From: Paracidovorax wautersii
GTDB lineage: Bacteria > Pseudomonadota > Gammaproteobacteria > Burkholderiales > Burkholderiaceae_C
Assembly (NCBI GenBank): GCA_009912175.1
Contig: WNDQ01000032.1
Location: 1-44,368 of the forward strand
DNA length: 44,368 bases
Direction: 5' to 3'
This document shows, one piece after another, positions 27,931 through 38,665 of this stretch. Numbering within the stretch: the stretch's first letter is position 1; each line of letters begins with the position of its first letter. Under the pieces are notes generated by a model, which worked only from the letters and a program-made list of their open reading frames with translations, had not been told where the DNA came from and did no database searches. The translations under genes were made by a program, and so were the position numbers.

Positions 27931-29279
27931 GCGGGCCCCTGCTCGCCGCCTCGCTCGACAAACTGGACAAGCTGGAGAACCTCGACACCGAGCGGCTGCC
28001 GCTGCTCAGCGAGCTCGAACCCTGGCTGCAGGCCTGCATCGGGCTGGCGGTGCTGGTGCTGGCCGCCTATGCGCTGCGCACGCTGGCCGGGCTGGTGATC
28101 ACGCGCGTGTTCCGGCATGTGCGCGAGCGGGTCACGCCGCCCGCGCGCTGGGCCGGCGTGCTGCTGCACCCCAAGGTCGGCAAACGGCTGGCGCAGATGC
28201 TGCCGCCAGTCATCATCCAGGCCGGGCTGCCGGCGGTGCCGCACCTGCACGCCACCGCCGCCACCGTGCTGAGCAACGTGGCCATCGCCATGACGGTGAT
28301 GTACGTGGTGCGCGTGCTCACCGCGCTGCTCGACGCCCTGCTCGAAAACCACACGGTGCACGCCAACACCGAGGCCAGCCGCACACGCTCGATCAAGAGC
28401 TACGTGCAGCTCGGCCAGTTGCTGCTGGTGCTGGCCGGCGCGGTCATCATGGCTGGCGCGCTGATCGACCGCTCGCCGCTGATCCTGCTGTCGGGCCTGG
28501 GCGCGATGTCGGCGGTGCTGATGCTGGTGTTCAAGGACACGCTGCTGTCGTTCACCGCCGGCCTGCAGCTGACCACCAACGACATGCTGCGCGTGGGCGA
28601 CTGGATCGAGATGCCGCAGGTCGGCGCCAACGGCGCGGTCACCGACATCGCGCTGCACACCGTGAAGGTGCAGAACTGGGACCACACCTTCACCACCATC
28701 CCGACCTGGCGGCTGATGTCCGAGAGCTTCATCAACTGGCGCGGCATGGCCGAGGCGGGCGGGCGGCGCATCAAACGCACGCTGCGCATCGACGCGACCT
28801 CGATCGGTTTTCTCGACGAGGCGCAGGTCGCCGCGCTGTCGCGCGTGGCGCTGCTGCAGGACTACCTGGCCGACAAGCAGGTGGCCGTGCGCCAGACCAA
28901 CGAGAAGCTGCGCGAGACCCTGGGCGGCGAGCAGGCGGCGCTGGCCACCAACCTGCGCCGCCTGACCAACCTGGGCACCTTCCGCGCCTACGCCCAGGCC
29001 TATCTGCGCGCCCACCCCGGCGTGCGCCAGGACATGATGCTCATGGTGCGCACCATGGAGCCCACCGCCGACGGCGTGCCGGTCGAGGTCTATTGCTTCA
29101 CCGCGACCACCTCCTGGGTGCCCTACGAAGGCATCCAGGGCGACGTGTTCGACCACCTGATGGCCGTGCTGCCCGAATTCGGCCTGCGCATGTACCAGAG
29201 CCCCAGCGGCAGCGACCTGCGCAGCGGGCTGCGCGTGGCAGCGCGACCGGACGCCGGCGGCACGGACGTCAGCCAATAG
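27927..29279 (+). CDS. Mechanosensitive ion channel, MscS family (YbdG-like)
   Basis: The 450-residue inner-membrane channel has hydrophobic helices near 35-65, 110-135, 150-175 and 185-215. The pore-lining helix and beta domain follow around LSGLGAMSAVLMLVFKDTLL and LRVGDWIEMP, then VTDIALHTVKVQNWDHTFTTIP. The length and the insertion after the beta domain resemble YbdG, the miniconductance channel, more than the 286-residue MscS. It opens under membrane tension to release solutes during hypo-osmotic shock. It overlaps ilvA by 4 bp and is followed by a terminator. Confidence 0.9.
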   Translation: MSGPLLAASLDKLDKLENLDTERLPLLSELEPWLQACIGLAVLVLAAYALRTLAGLVITRVFRHVRERVTPPARWAGVLLHPKVGKRLAQMLPPVIIQAGLPAVPHLHATAATVLSNVAIAMTVMYVVRVLTALLDALLENHTVHANTEASRTRSIKSYVQLGQLLLVLAGAVIMAGALIDRSPLILLSGLGAMSAVLMLVFKDTLLSFTAGLQLTTNDMLRVGDWIEMPQVGANGAVTDIALHTVKVQNWDHTFTTIPTWRLMSESFINWRGMAEAGGRRIKRTLRIDATSIGFLDEAQVAALSRVALLQDYLADKQVAVRQTNEKLRETLGGEQAALATNLRRLTNLGTFRAYAQAYLRAHPGVRQDMMLMVRTMEPTADGVPVEVYCFTATTSWVPYEGIQGDVFDHLMAVLPEFGLRMYQSPSGSDLRSGLRVAARPDAGGTDVSQ

Positions 29280-29300
29280 CCACAAGTCTTGTCAGACTAT

Positions 29301-29330
29301 GCTGCAGCGCAACCACGCTGCAGCCCTTTT
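29301..29330 (+). terminator. Rho-independent terminator of ilvA-mscS
   Basis: GCTGCAGCG (29301-29309) pairs perfectly with CGCTGCAGC (29316-29324) over a 6-base loop, followed by CCTTTT. It starts 22 bases after the channel gene's stop. Confidence 0.72.
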
Positions 29331-29468
29331 CACTATGATTGGCGGAGCTTTGACCGCCGGCCAGGCGCAGGATTTGGGTCGATCACCCTCTGATTTGCCG
29401 AGTCGGCGCGCGAGTGCTACGCTGCCATTTCACGTAGTGCTCCGCCCCCTTGACTGAAGGGACACGCC

Positions 29469-30050
29469 ATGCGAACCCTCTGGAGCGATTCTTTTGCCTG
29501 GATGCTGACGGTTGGTGCCGCCGTTGGCCTGACGCTGCTTGCGCCCACGGGGCTGGCGGTGCTGGGCCACCTGCCGGCCGTGGCCACCGCCGACCTCAAC
29601 CAGCGCCCCCTGTCCTTTCCGCAGGACCTGCCAGCCGAGCGCACGCTGGTGTTCGTGACCTTCATGCGCGGCCAGAGCGTCGACGTCGACCACTGGATCC
29701 AGCGCATGGGCCTGCAGGAGAACTCGGCCGTGGCCTGGATGCGGCTGCGCGTGTTCGACAACGACGCCAACGAACACCGCGACACCATCACGCACAAGAT
29801 GCAGGCCACCTACGAGACGCCCGACTCGCGCGCCACGGTGGTGCCGCTGTTCACCGACCGCGAGACCTTCGCGAACGACCTGGGCCTGCCCTCGCAAAAA
29901 CACATGTACGCCATCGTGATCAACCGCGAAGGCCATGTGCTGGCGCGCGCCGAAGGCCGCTTCTCCAAGGAAAAGGCCGCCGCGCTGCTGGAGCGGCTCA
30001 CCCCCGCCAACGACCTGGCCGCCACCGACTACTTCCCCGCCAACAAGTAA
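29469..30050 (+). CDS. Exported or membrane-anchored protein of unknown function
   Basis: The 193-residue product has a hydrophobic N-terminal segment (about residues 10-32), which is a signal peptide or anchor, then a soluble domain of about 150 residues. LVFVTFMRGQSVDVDHWI and KHMYAIVINREGHVLARAEG resemble beta strands of a thioredoxin-like fold, but no CxxC is present. I do not recognise the family. It stands alone between the mscS terminator and the flavin-reductase gene on the same strand, with a 150-bp gap after it. A TTGCCG/TACGCT pair with 17-base spacing about 50 bp upstream is only a weak promoter candidate. Confidence 0.75.
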   Translation: MRTLWSDSFAWMLTVGAAVGLTLLAPTGLAVLGHLPAVATADLNQRPLSFPQDLPAERTLVFVTFMRGQSVDVDHWIQRMGLQENSAVAWMRLRVFDNDANEHRDTITHKMQATYETPDSRATVVPLFTDRETFANDLGLPSQKHMYAIVINREGHVLARAEGRFSKEKAAALLERLTPANDLAATDYFPANK

Positions 30051-30200
30051 GGCGCGCAAGAGCGGCAGCACCGCAAAGCGTCTCGCGCAAGACCCCGCCG
30101 GCGCCACGGCAGGCGCCCGGGGCGCGGCCTTGCCATAATCGACGTTTCGCCCGCCGCCAGTGCCGGGCCTGGCCTGAAGACGCACCCCGTCCCCACCGCA

Positions 30201-30758
30201 GTGAATTCCTCGACCGACACCTTGCCGCCCGCGGCCGGCGCCCCGGCTGCCGGCACCGCCGTCACGCCCCAGGCCCTGCGCGCGGCGCTGGGCATGTTCG
30301 CCACCGGGGTGACCATCATCACGGCGCGCGACACGCAAGGCGTGCTGCGCGGCTTCACGGCCAATTCCTTCAACTCCGTCTCGCTCGACCCGCCGCTGGT
30401 GCTGTGGAGCCTGGCCAAGACCTCGTCCTCGTTCGAGGCCTTCGCCGGCTGCGGCCACTACGCCGTCAACGTGCTGAGCGCCGAACAGCTGCCGCTGGCC
30501 CGGCGTTTTGCCACACGCGGCATCGACCGCTGGACCTGGGTCGAGCACCAGGCCGGCGCGGGCGGCTCCCCGGTGCTGGCCGGCTCGGCCGCCGTCTTCG
30601 AGTGCGCGCACCGCACCGTGCACGAAGCGGGCGACCATGTGATCTTCATCGGCGAAGTGGTGCGCTGCCACCACACGCCGGGCACCCAGCCGCTGCTGTT
30701 CCACGGCGGCCGTTTCTACAGCGAGCTGCCGCTGGCCGACGAGCCCGACGTTCGCTAG
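30201..30758 (+). CDS. Flavin reductase family protein (FMN-binding)
   Basis: The 185-residue protein is of the FMN-binding split-barrel flavin-reductase family, which reduces FMN or FAD with NAD(P)H, often for a two-component monooxygenase. It shows ALRAALGMFATGVTIITA, then FTANSFNSVSLDPPLVLWSL for flavin binding, and ends HGGRFYSEL. An Ala/Pro-rich stretch of about 25 residues precedes the domain. The GTG start at 30201 was taken because no ATG fits. No monooxygenase partner is in the window. Its stop is 22 bp from the convergent rlpA stop. Confidence 0.88.
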   Translation: MNSSTDTLPPAAGAPAAGTAVTPQALRAALGMFATGVTIITARDTQGVLRGFTANSFNSVSLDPPLVLWSLAKTSSSFEAFAGCGHYAVNVLSAEQLPLARRFATRGIDRWTWVEHQAGAGGSPVLAGSAAVFECAHRTVHEAGDHVIFIGEVVRCHHTPGTQPLLFHGGRFYSELPLADEPDVR

Positions 30759-30779
30759 GAACGTGTTCTCGGCACCTGT

Positions 30780-31946
30780 TCAACGCTGCTCGACGATGAC
30801 CGGGCTCATGCCCAGCGCGTCGCGCACCCGCGTGGCCGCCGCATAGGCCTCGCCACGGCTGGCGTAAGGGCCGGCGCGCAGCCGGTACCAGCCGTCCGAG
30901 GCCTCCAGACCCAGGCTGGAGCCCAGCCAGTCCAGCTCGCTGCCCAGGTGGCGCGCCAGCGACTCGGCACCGTCCGCGGCCCGGAGGGCCCCCAGCTGCA
31001 TGTACACGCCGGGCGCGTTGAGCGCCGGCAGCGGATCGCCCGCGTCGCCCCGCACGGGCACGCCGGCCGGGGCGCTGGCCATGATGGGCGGCAGATCGCT
31101 GATCGCCATCGGGGCCGGCGTGGGTGCCGGCGCAGGCGAGGGCGCGGCGGCCACCGGCCCGGGCGCGCTGGCGAAGGCGGCAATCGGATCGTCGCGCCCG
31201 TCGTCGCCGGCGGCGGACACCGGTGGCGACGGCCTGCCGACCACCACGGGCGGTGGCGGCGCGGCGGGCGTTGGCGCCTGGGCCACGGCGACCGCCGTGC
31301 CGCGCTGCCAGGTGCCGGCGCGGATCTCGGCCGGCAGGATGCGTTCGACGGTCACGTCGGTCGAGCCCTGGTTGAGGTAACCCAGCTTGTAGGCCGCCGC
31401 GTAGCTCAGGTCGATCACACGGCCCTGCAGGAAGGGCCCGCGGTCGTTCACGCGCACGATCACGCTCTGGCCGGTGTCGCGGCGCGTCACGCGGGCGTAG
31501 CTCGGGATGGGCAGCGTCGGGTGTGCGGCCGTCATGGCGTACATGTCGTAGCGCTCGCCGCTGGAGGTCTGGCGGCCATGGAACTGGCGGCCGTACCAGC
31601 TCGCCACCCCGCGCTGGCTGAACGGCCGCTCGGCGGTGTCGGGCGTGTAGTCGCGGCCCAGCACCGTGTAGGGCTTGTTGGGACCGGACATCAGCGGCTC
31701 GACGCGCGGCACCGCGTCGACGATCGCCGTGCCCTGCAGCCGGCCGATATCGCCTGGGCCATCCTGCTGGTAAAAACCGCCGCCCTGGCCGGTGCCCCCA
31801 CTGCCACGCCCACCGCCGGACTTGGGGCCGCTGGCGCAACCAGCCACGAAGGCCGCCACCGCCACGGCAACGAGCCAGGCGGCGGTCGGGCGATGGAGAC
31901 GGTCGGGGCTGGCAGGCCGCGAAGCGGCACGGACGGCGGCAGTCAT
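30780..31946 (-). CDS. rlpA: Septal ring lytic transglycosylase RlpA (lipoprotein)
   Basis: The 388-residue outer-membrane lipoprotein cleaves naked glycan strands at the septum. A lipobox VAGC ends the signal peptide, with the lipidated cysteine at residue 37. The double-psi beta-barrel spans about 112-205 (GVASWYGRQFHGRQTSSGE, RVNDRGPF, the acidic catalytic residue in DLSYAAAYKLG). A Pro/Ala-rich linker follows, then a C-terminal SPOR domain (about 310-388) that binds peptidoglycan. ATG 31946 was chosen for the signal peptide. It lies 41 bp after the DapA-like gene and may receive read-through from that operon. Confidence 0.93.
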   Translation of the reverse strand: MTAAVRAASRPASPDRLHRPTAAWLVAVAVAAFVAGCASGPKSGGGRGSGGTGQGGGFYQQDGPGDIGRLQGTAIVDAVPRVEPLMSGPNKPYTVLGRDYTPDTAERPFSQRGVASWYGRQFHGRQTSSGERYDMYAMTAAHPTLPIPSYARVTRRDTGQSVIVRVNDRGPFLQGRVIDLSYAAAYKLGYLNQGSTDVTVERILPAEIRAGTWQRGTAVAVAQAPTPAAPPPPVVVGRPSPPVSAAGDDGRDDPIAAFASAPGPVAAAPSPAPAPTPAPMAISDLPPIMASAPAGVPVRGDAGDPLPALNAPGVYMQLGALRAADGAESLARHLGSELDWLGSSLGLEASDGWYRLRAGPYASRGEAYAAATRVRDALGMSPVIVEQR

Positions 31947-31987
31947 GGGCGCAAGGATAGAGCATCCCTGGCGGACCGGCGCCGCGC

Positions 31988-32947
31988 TCACGAATGGGGC
32001 GGCACCTGCGGCAACAACCCGATCCGGGCTTCGAGCCGGTCCATCAGCCACTGCAGGTCGGCATGGTCGGCCGCGTCGAGCACCGGCCCGGGTTTGCGCA
32101 CGAAGGCGCTGCGGATCGCGCCGCGCCGGCGCAGCACTTCCTTGCGCAGCGCCAGGCCGACACCGTACTGGAACTCATGGCGCAGCAGCGGCAGATAGGC
32201 GTCGTACACATCCTCGGCCTCGGCGGCCCGGCCCTCGGCATGCAGGCGGCAGACGCGCGCCAGCATCTCGGGATAGGCGAAGCCCGTCATGGCGCCGTCG
32301 GCGCCGCGCCGCAGTTCCTGCGGCAGGAACAGGCCACCGTTGCCGGCCAGGATGCTCACGCGGCGCCGGCCCGAGCCTTCGGCCGCGCGGAGCTGGCTCA
32401 GCTTGCGCAGGCCGGGCATGTCCTCGTGCTTGAACATCACTACCTGCTCGAACTCGTCGATCAGCCGGCCGATGACGGCCACCGAGGTGTAGACGCCCGT
32501 GGCCTGGGGAAAGTCCTGCAGGCAGACCGACACGCCAGGGCCGAGCTGATGCAAGGCCGCCGCGCAGTAGCCCTGCACCTGATCGTCGGTGCGCAGGCCG
32601 GCCACGGGGGTCAGCATCACGCCCGCCGCGCCCAGCGCCATGGCGGTGTGCGACAGGCGGCGCACCTGGTCGAGCGATGCATGGCTGACGCCCACGACCA
32701 CCGGCACGCGCCCGGCCACGCGCGCCAGCACGCGGCGCACCATGGCCAGCGACTCCTCGTCGGTCAGCTTGGACGCCTCGCCCATCATGCCCAGGATGGT
32801 GAGGCCGCTGGCGCCCTTGGCGAGGTAGAAATCCGTCAGGCTGTCCACGCTGGGCAGGTCCAGCGCGCCCTCGTCGGTGAAGGGCGTGGCCGAGATAACA
32901 AAGACGCCCTGCGAGCGGGCGTTGATGAGGGAGGCGGGCTGGTTCAT
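31988..32947 (-). CDS. Dihydrodipicolinate synthase (DapA) family lyase/aldolase
   Basis: The 319-residue class-I aldolase has the NAL/DapA barrel. GASGLTILGMMGEASKLTDEE matches the family GxxGEGxxLt loop, the Schiff-base lysine sits in VMFKHEDMPG, and ILAGNGGLFLP follows. True DapA enzymes have GTTGE here; this protein has GMMGE, so it is more likely a catabolic aldolase or dehydratase acting on a 2-oxo acid. It is the last catabolic gene of the long operon, 47 bp after the N-formylglutamate-hydrolase-like pseudogene. ATG 32947 gives the normal family length. Confidence 0.85.
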   Translation of the reverse strand: MNQPASLINARSQGVFVISATPFTDEGALDLPSVDSLTDFYLAKGASGLTILGMMGEASKLTDEESLAMVRRVLARVAGRVPVVVGVSHASLDQVRRLSHTAMALGAAGVMLTPVAGLRTDDQVQGYCAAALHQLGPGVSVCLQDFPQATGVYTSVAVIGRLIDEFEQVVMFKHEDMPGLRKLSQLRAAEGSGRRRVSILAGNGGLFLPQELRRGADGAMTGFAYPEMLARVCRLHAEGRAAEAEDVYDAYLPLLRHEFQYGVGLALRKEVLRRRGAIRSAFVRKPGPVLDAADHADLQWLMDRLEARIGLLPQVPPHS

Positions 32948-32994
32948 GGGAGGTCGGGGTCGGTGGCGGATCCGGGCGGCAAGCCCGGCCTTGA

Positions 32995-33818
32995 TCAATG
33001 GGCCGGCGAGACCGGCGGCAGCGCGCGCCAGGCGGCCTGCAGCAACGCCTGCAGCGCGGGCTGTACGCGGGCGGCGCCGTCCTCGCGGTAGGCGAAGGGC
33101 GCGGTCTCGTCCATGTACAGGCGCACTGGGCCATTTCGAGCTGCACGGCGTGGACCCCCTGGTCCGGGCGCCCGTAGTGCCGCGTGATGTAGCCGCCCTT
33201 GAAACGGCCGTTGACGGTCGACGTGAAGGGCGCCGCACCGGCCGCCTCGGCCACGGCCTAGTGCACGGCGGGGGCGCAGGACGCGCCGCCGTTGGTGCCG
33301 ATGTTGAGGTCGGGCAGCCGGCCCTCGAACAGGCGGGGCAGGACGCTGGCGATCGAATGCGCCTCCCACAGCAGGACCTGGCCGTGCAGGCCGCGCAGGC
33401 GCTCGAGCTCCGCGGCCAGCGCGTCGTGGTAGGGCCGCCAGTAGCGCGTCAGGCGCTCGGCGCGCTCGGCCTCACCGGGTTCGGCGCCGGGTGGGTACAG
33501 CGCCTCGCCCCGGAAGGTCTCGGCCGGGCACAGGCCGGTGGTGGTCTGGCCGGGGTACAGGCTCTGGCCGTCCGGCGGGCGGTTCAGGTCGATCACATAG
33601 CGCGAATGGGTGGCCTGGATCACCAAGGCGCCCATTTCGCGCGCGAACGCGTACAGCCGGCCGAGGTGCCAGTCGGTGTCGGCGACCGCGCGGGCCGCCG
33701 GGGTCATGCGCTCGGCCTAGGGACTCGGCAGCCATTCGCCGCCATGCGGGATCGAAACCAGCAGCGCGATCCGGCCGGGCGCGAGGGTGTAGAGGGGATG
33801 TTCGGGAAGGGCGTTCAT
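32995..33818 (-). pseudogene. N-formylglutamate amidohydrolase-like gene with two stops and a frameshift
   Basis: The FGase/HutG-like family is recognisable: VSIPHGG near the start, DTDWHLGRLYAFA, NRPPDG, EAHSIASV, then FKGGYITRHYGRPDQGVHAVQLEMAQ and YMDETAPFAY. Three lesions interrupt it. A TAG at 33717-33719 (codon 34) and a second TAG at 33258-33260 (codon 187) are in frame, and the frame shifts by one near 33127-33129, between the MAQ and YMDE motifs. The end is a TGA at 32995. The start overlaps the hydroxyacid dehydrogenase stop (ATGA). Intact relatives hydrolyse N-formylglutamate or similar N-acyl amino acids. Three independent lesions make this a true pseudogene unless local sequence quality is poor. 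Confidence 0.82.
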
Positions 33819-34834
33819 GGCAAGGACTCCGGTTCAATCGCCAGGGGACGGTGGGGCGCGCGGCGTGCGTCCCACCGGGACGGGTCGACCAGGTGGTCGG
33901 GACGCTGTCCGCGCAGCGCGGCCATGACCTGGCGCGCGCACTGGGTCGCCGTGGCGTGCAGGGCCTCCTGCGAGGAGCCGGCCACGTGCGGCGTCAGCAC
34001 CACATTGGGCAGCCCGGCCAGCGCCGAGCCAGCGGGCAGGGGTTCGTGCTCGAACACGTCCAGGCCGGCACCGAACAGCGCGCCCGAGCGCAGCGCCTGG
34101 ACCAGCGCGGCCTCGTCGATCAGGCCGCCGCGCGAGGTGTTGACCACGATGGCGCCGGGCTTCATGCACCGCAGCGCGGCGGCATCGAGCATGTGGTGCG
34201 TGTCGCAGCGGTAGGGGCGGTGCAGCGACAGCACGTCCGCCGCCGCCAGCAGCTCGGCCAGGGTGCCGACCGGCCGGGCACCCGCGCCGCGGATCTGCGC
34301 CGGATCGGCGCTGGGGGACCAGACCAGCACCTGCATGCCCAGGCCGCGCGCGGCCATCTCGCCGACCAGGCGGCCGGTGCGGCCGAAGCCGGCGATGCCC
34401 AGCGTCTTGCCGTAGAGCGAGAACATCGGCTGCTCGTACTTGAAGCGCCAGCGGCCCGCGCGCGTGGCCGTGTCGGCCGCCACCGCCTGGTGGGCCGCCG
34501 CCAGCATCAGCGTGAGGGCGTGTTCGGCCACCGCGCGCACGTTGGCCTCGGGGGTGTAGGCCACCGGGATGCCCAACCGGTGCGCGTGGGCCACGTCGAT
34601 CTTGTCGGTGCCCGTTCCATGGTTGGCGATCACCGCCAGGCGCGGCGCCCTGTCCATGAGGCTGGCCGGCAGGCGGTCCCGCACGATCACCGCATCGGCA
34701 TCGGCGAGCGCGCTGGCCAGGCTGTCGAGCGCGGGGCTGGCCGCCTGCCGCACCTCGACGCCGGCCTGCCGCAGCAATTCGGCGCCGACCGGATGGATGG
34801 GCTGGGCGATGACGCAGACCGGGGCGCCGCTCAT
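33815..34834 (-). CDS. D-2-hydroxyacid dehydrogenase (SerA/GyaR family)
   Basis: The 339-residue NAD-dependent dehydrogenase has the split catalytic domain around a Rossmann fold, with TLGIAGFGRTGRLVGEMAA near 143-161. The active-site triad is visible: Arg in NTSRGGLIDE, Glu in LDVFEHEPLP and His in LTPHVAGSS. Such enzymes reduce 2-oxo acids to D-2-hydroxyacids or the reverse. The start overlaps the M20 hydrolase stop and the stop overlaps the next pseudogene start, so all three were co-translated. The substrate is unknown; it probably handles the 2-oxo acid made by the operon's aminotransferase. Confidence 0.88.
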   Translation of the reverse strand: MSGAPVCVIAQPIHPVGAELLRQAGVEVRQAASPALDSLASALADADAVIVRDRLPASLMDRAPRLAVIANHGTGTDKIDVAHAHRLGIPVAYTPEANVRAVAEHALTLMLAAAHQAVAADTATRAGRWRFKYEQPMFSLYGKTLGIAGFGRTGRLVGEMAARGLGMQVLVWSPSADPAQIRGAGARPVGTLAELLAAADVLSLHRPYRCDTHHMLDAAALRCMKPGAIVVNTSRGGLIDEAALVQALRSGALFGAGLDVFEHEPLPAGSALAGLPNVVLTPHVAGSSQEALHATATQCARQVMAALRGQRPDHLVDPSRWDARRAPHRPLAIEPESLP

Positions 34835-36126
34835 GTTGCGCTCCCCGGGGCCGGCGCCAGGGCCGCGCGATCGGCCAGCACCCGGGCCATCACGCGCGTG
34901 GCGGCGCCGAAGTCGGCCAGGTCCATGGCTTCGTCGGGATTGTGGCTGCCGTTGGCGTTGCGCACGAACAGCATGGCGGTCGGCACGCCCTGGTTGGCGA
35001 AGATCGCCGAATCGTGGCCCGCGCCGCTGGGCATCTCGCCGCAGGCCACGCCAGCCGCGTCCGCCGCGGCCTTGAGCGCGCGCCGCAGCGACACGTCCAT
35101 GGCGGCCGGCTGACTGCCGGTCTGCGGCCCGAGGTCGAACGACACGCCGCGCGCCGCGCCGATCGCGGCCACGGCCTGCCGCACCCGGCCGTCCATGTGG
35201 CGCAGGGTCTCGGGATGGCGCGAGCGTATGTCGATGCAGAAATCGACCCGGCCGCAGACCTTGCTGAAATCGGCCTGCCGGCTGTCGGTGTTGAGCTGGC
35301 CGAAGGTCAGCGTGAGTTCATGGCCCTGCTGCTCCATCTCGATCCAGGCCTGTTGCAACCCGGCGATCAGCTCGGCCACGGCGACCACCGCGTCCTGCCG
35401 GTGGGCGCGCGGGGTGGCGCCGGAATGCGCGTAGCGCCCGGTGGCGCGTGCCTGGCGGTAGTGCAGGCTGCCGCAGATGCCGCTGACCACGCCGGCTTGC
35501 AGGCCGGCCTCCAGCAGCACCGGGCCTTGCTCGATATGCAGCTCCACAAAGGCCGCCACGCGGCTGGCCTGCAGCGCGGCCGCGCCCGCGCGCAGCAGCC
35601 CGGGCTGGCCGCCCCAGTCCTGCAGGTGCGCGGCCAGGGGCCGCGCGGTGTCGAAGCGGGGCGCCTGCAGGTCGGCCGCGCCGAGCAGGCCGAAGGCCGC
35701 CTTGCTGCCGATGTAGGACACCGGGAACCACGCGCTCTCCTCGGCGCGGATGCCCATGACCGTGACGTCGCAGCGGGGTTGCGCACCCGCCGCGCGCCAG
35801 CCGGCCAGCACGCACAGGCCGGCCACCACCCCCGCCGCGCCGTCGTAGTTGCCGCCGCGCGGCACCGAGTCGAGGTGCGAGCCGGTCATCACGGCGGGCG
35901 CCGCGCGGTCCAGACCGGGCAGCGTCAGGTAGAGATTGAGCGCGGCATCCACACGCACCGCCAGGCCCAGCGCGTGCGCGGTGCGGGCCATCAGGTCGTG
36001 CGCGGCCTGCTCGCCCGGCCCGTAGGTGTCGCGTGTGATGCCGCCACCAGCGTCGGCGCCCAGCGCCTTCAGTTCGTCGAACAGGCGCGCGCCCAGCGCC
36101 AGATCGGGTTCAATCATGGAAAACAT
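34831..36126 (-). CDS. M20-family Zn-dependent amidohydrolase (N-carbamoyl-amino acid hydrolase/allantoate amidohydrolase type)
   Basis: The 431-residue enzyme is of the hydantoinase/carbamoylase subfamily of M20 peptidases. Metal ligands are recognisable as His84 (SHLDSVPRGG), the bridging Asp95 (GGNYDGAAGV), the Glu pair at 129-130 (RAEESAWF) and His in ELHIEQGPVLL; HSGATP in the lid domain and GAGHDS near the C-terminus complete the set. Relatives release amino acids from N-carbamoyl derivatives, or ureidoglycolate from allantoate. It follows the transporter ATPase after 25 bp. A second ATG three codons inside (36117) is possible. Confidence 0.88.
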   Translation of the reverse strand: MFSMIEPDLALGARLFDELKALGADAGGGITRDTYGPGEQAAHDLMARTAHALGLAVRVDAALNLYLTLPGLDRAAPAVMTGSHLDSVPRGGNYDGAAGVVAGLCVLAGWRAAGAQPRCDVTVMGIRAEESAWFPVSYIGSKAAFGLLGAADLQAPRFDTARPLAAHLQDWGGQPGLLRAGAAALQASRVAAFVELHIEQGPVLLEAGLQAGVVSGICGSLHYRQARATGRYAHSGATPRAHRQDAVVAVAELIAGLQQAWIEMEQQGHELTLTFGQLNTDSRQADFSKVCGRVDFCIDIRSRHPETLRHMDGRVRQAVAAIGAARGVSFDLGPQTGSQPAAMDVSLRRALKAAADAAGVACGEMPSGAGHDSAIFANQGVPTAMLFVRNANGSHNPDEAMDLADFGAATRVMARVLADRAALAPAPGSAT

Positions 36127-36151
36127 CGTCCTGCGGGAAAAACGCTGGCAC

Positions 36152-37801
<1,650 letters not shown>

Positions 37802-37820
37802 GGGTGGCAGGCCTTTCGTG

Positions 37821-38660
37821 TCACGCGCCGCGCTTGCGCAGTTGCGGATTGAGGGCGTCGTTGAGTCCCTCGCCGATCAGGTTGATGGCCAGCACCGTGA
37901 ACATGATGCACAGGCCCGGCCACAGGCTCATCCAGGGCGCTTCGCGCAGCATGGTGCGCGAGGCGCCGATCATGAAGCCCCAGCTCATCAGGTTGCGGTC
38001 GCCCAGCCCCAGGAAGGACAGCGCGGACTCGGTCAGGATGGCGGTGGCCGTCATCAGCGAGGCCGTCACGATGATGGGCTAGGCCGCGTTGGGCAGGATC
38101 TGCGTGAGGATGATGCGCGCGGGCGACTGGCCGATCACGATGGCCGCCTGCACGAACTCGCGCTGCTTGAGCGTCATGAACTCCGAGCGCACCAGCCGCG
38201 CCACCGGCGGCCACGACACCATCGAGATCGCGCCCACGATGGACAGCAGCGAGGGCTTGAAGATCGCCACCAGCACCATCGCCATGGCCAGCTGCGGGAT
38301 GGTCTGGAAGAACTCGGTGCCGCGCATGAGCGCATCGTCGATCCAGCCGCCGTAGAAGCCCGCGAGCGCGCCCACCACGATGCCCACGACCACCGCCACC
38401 AGCGTGGAGATCACGCCGATCATCAGCGACACGCGCGCGCCGTGCACCAGCCCGGCCGCGATGTCGCGCCCCAGCATGTCGGTGCCCAGCGGATAGGCCG
38501 CGTCCGAGAAAGGTGCGAGCAGCGGCTGCGCCACCATCATCCACGGCGAGTCGCCGTAGAGCAGCGGCGCCAGCAGGCCGGTGGCGATCACCAGCAGCAG
38601 CAGGACCAGGCCCGCGGCGGCGCCGCGATTGCCCAGGAAACGAAGCAGGAATTTTTTCAT
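37821..38660 (-). pseudogene. DppC-like ABC permease with an internal TAG
   Basis: The 280-codon frame encodes a peptide-transporter permease with six hydrophobic segments and DMLGRDIAAGLVHGARVSL early on. An in-frame TAG at 38079-38081 (codon 194) interrupts it inside the coupling loop, between ILPNAA and PIIVTASLM. The remainder is intact: ALSFLGLGDRNLMSWG, ending LNPQLRKRGA. A single base change from CAG, TCG or similar would restore it. Without read-through the importer lacks a working second permease. A GTG at 38069 could restart the C-terminal part but would not make a channel. A sequencing error is possible because no frameshift accompanies it. Confidence 0.8.
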
Positions 38661-38665
38661 CGCGT

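Noticed and set aside
29395-29430. Promoter TTGCCG-17-TACGCT for the secreted unknown
   Set aside because: The -10 matches consensus at only three positions; spacing alone is not enough to list it as a feature.
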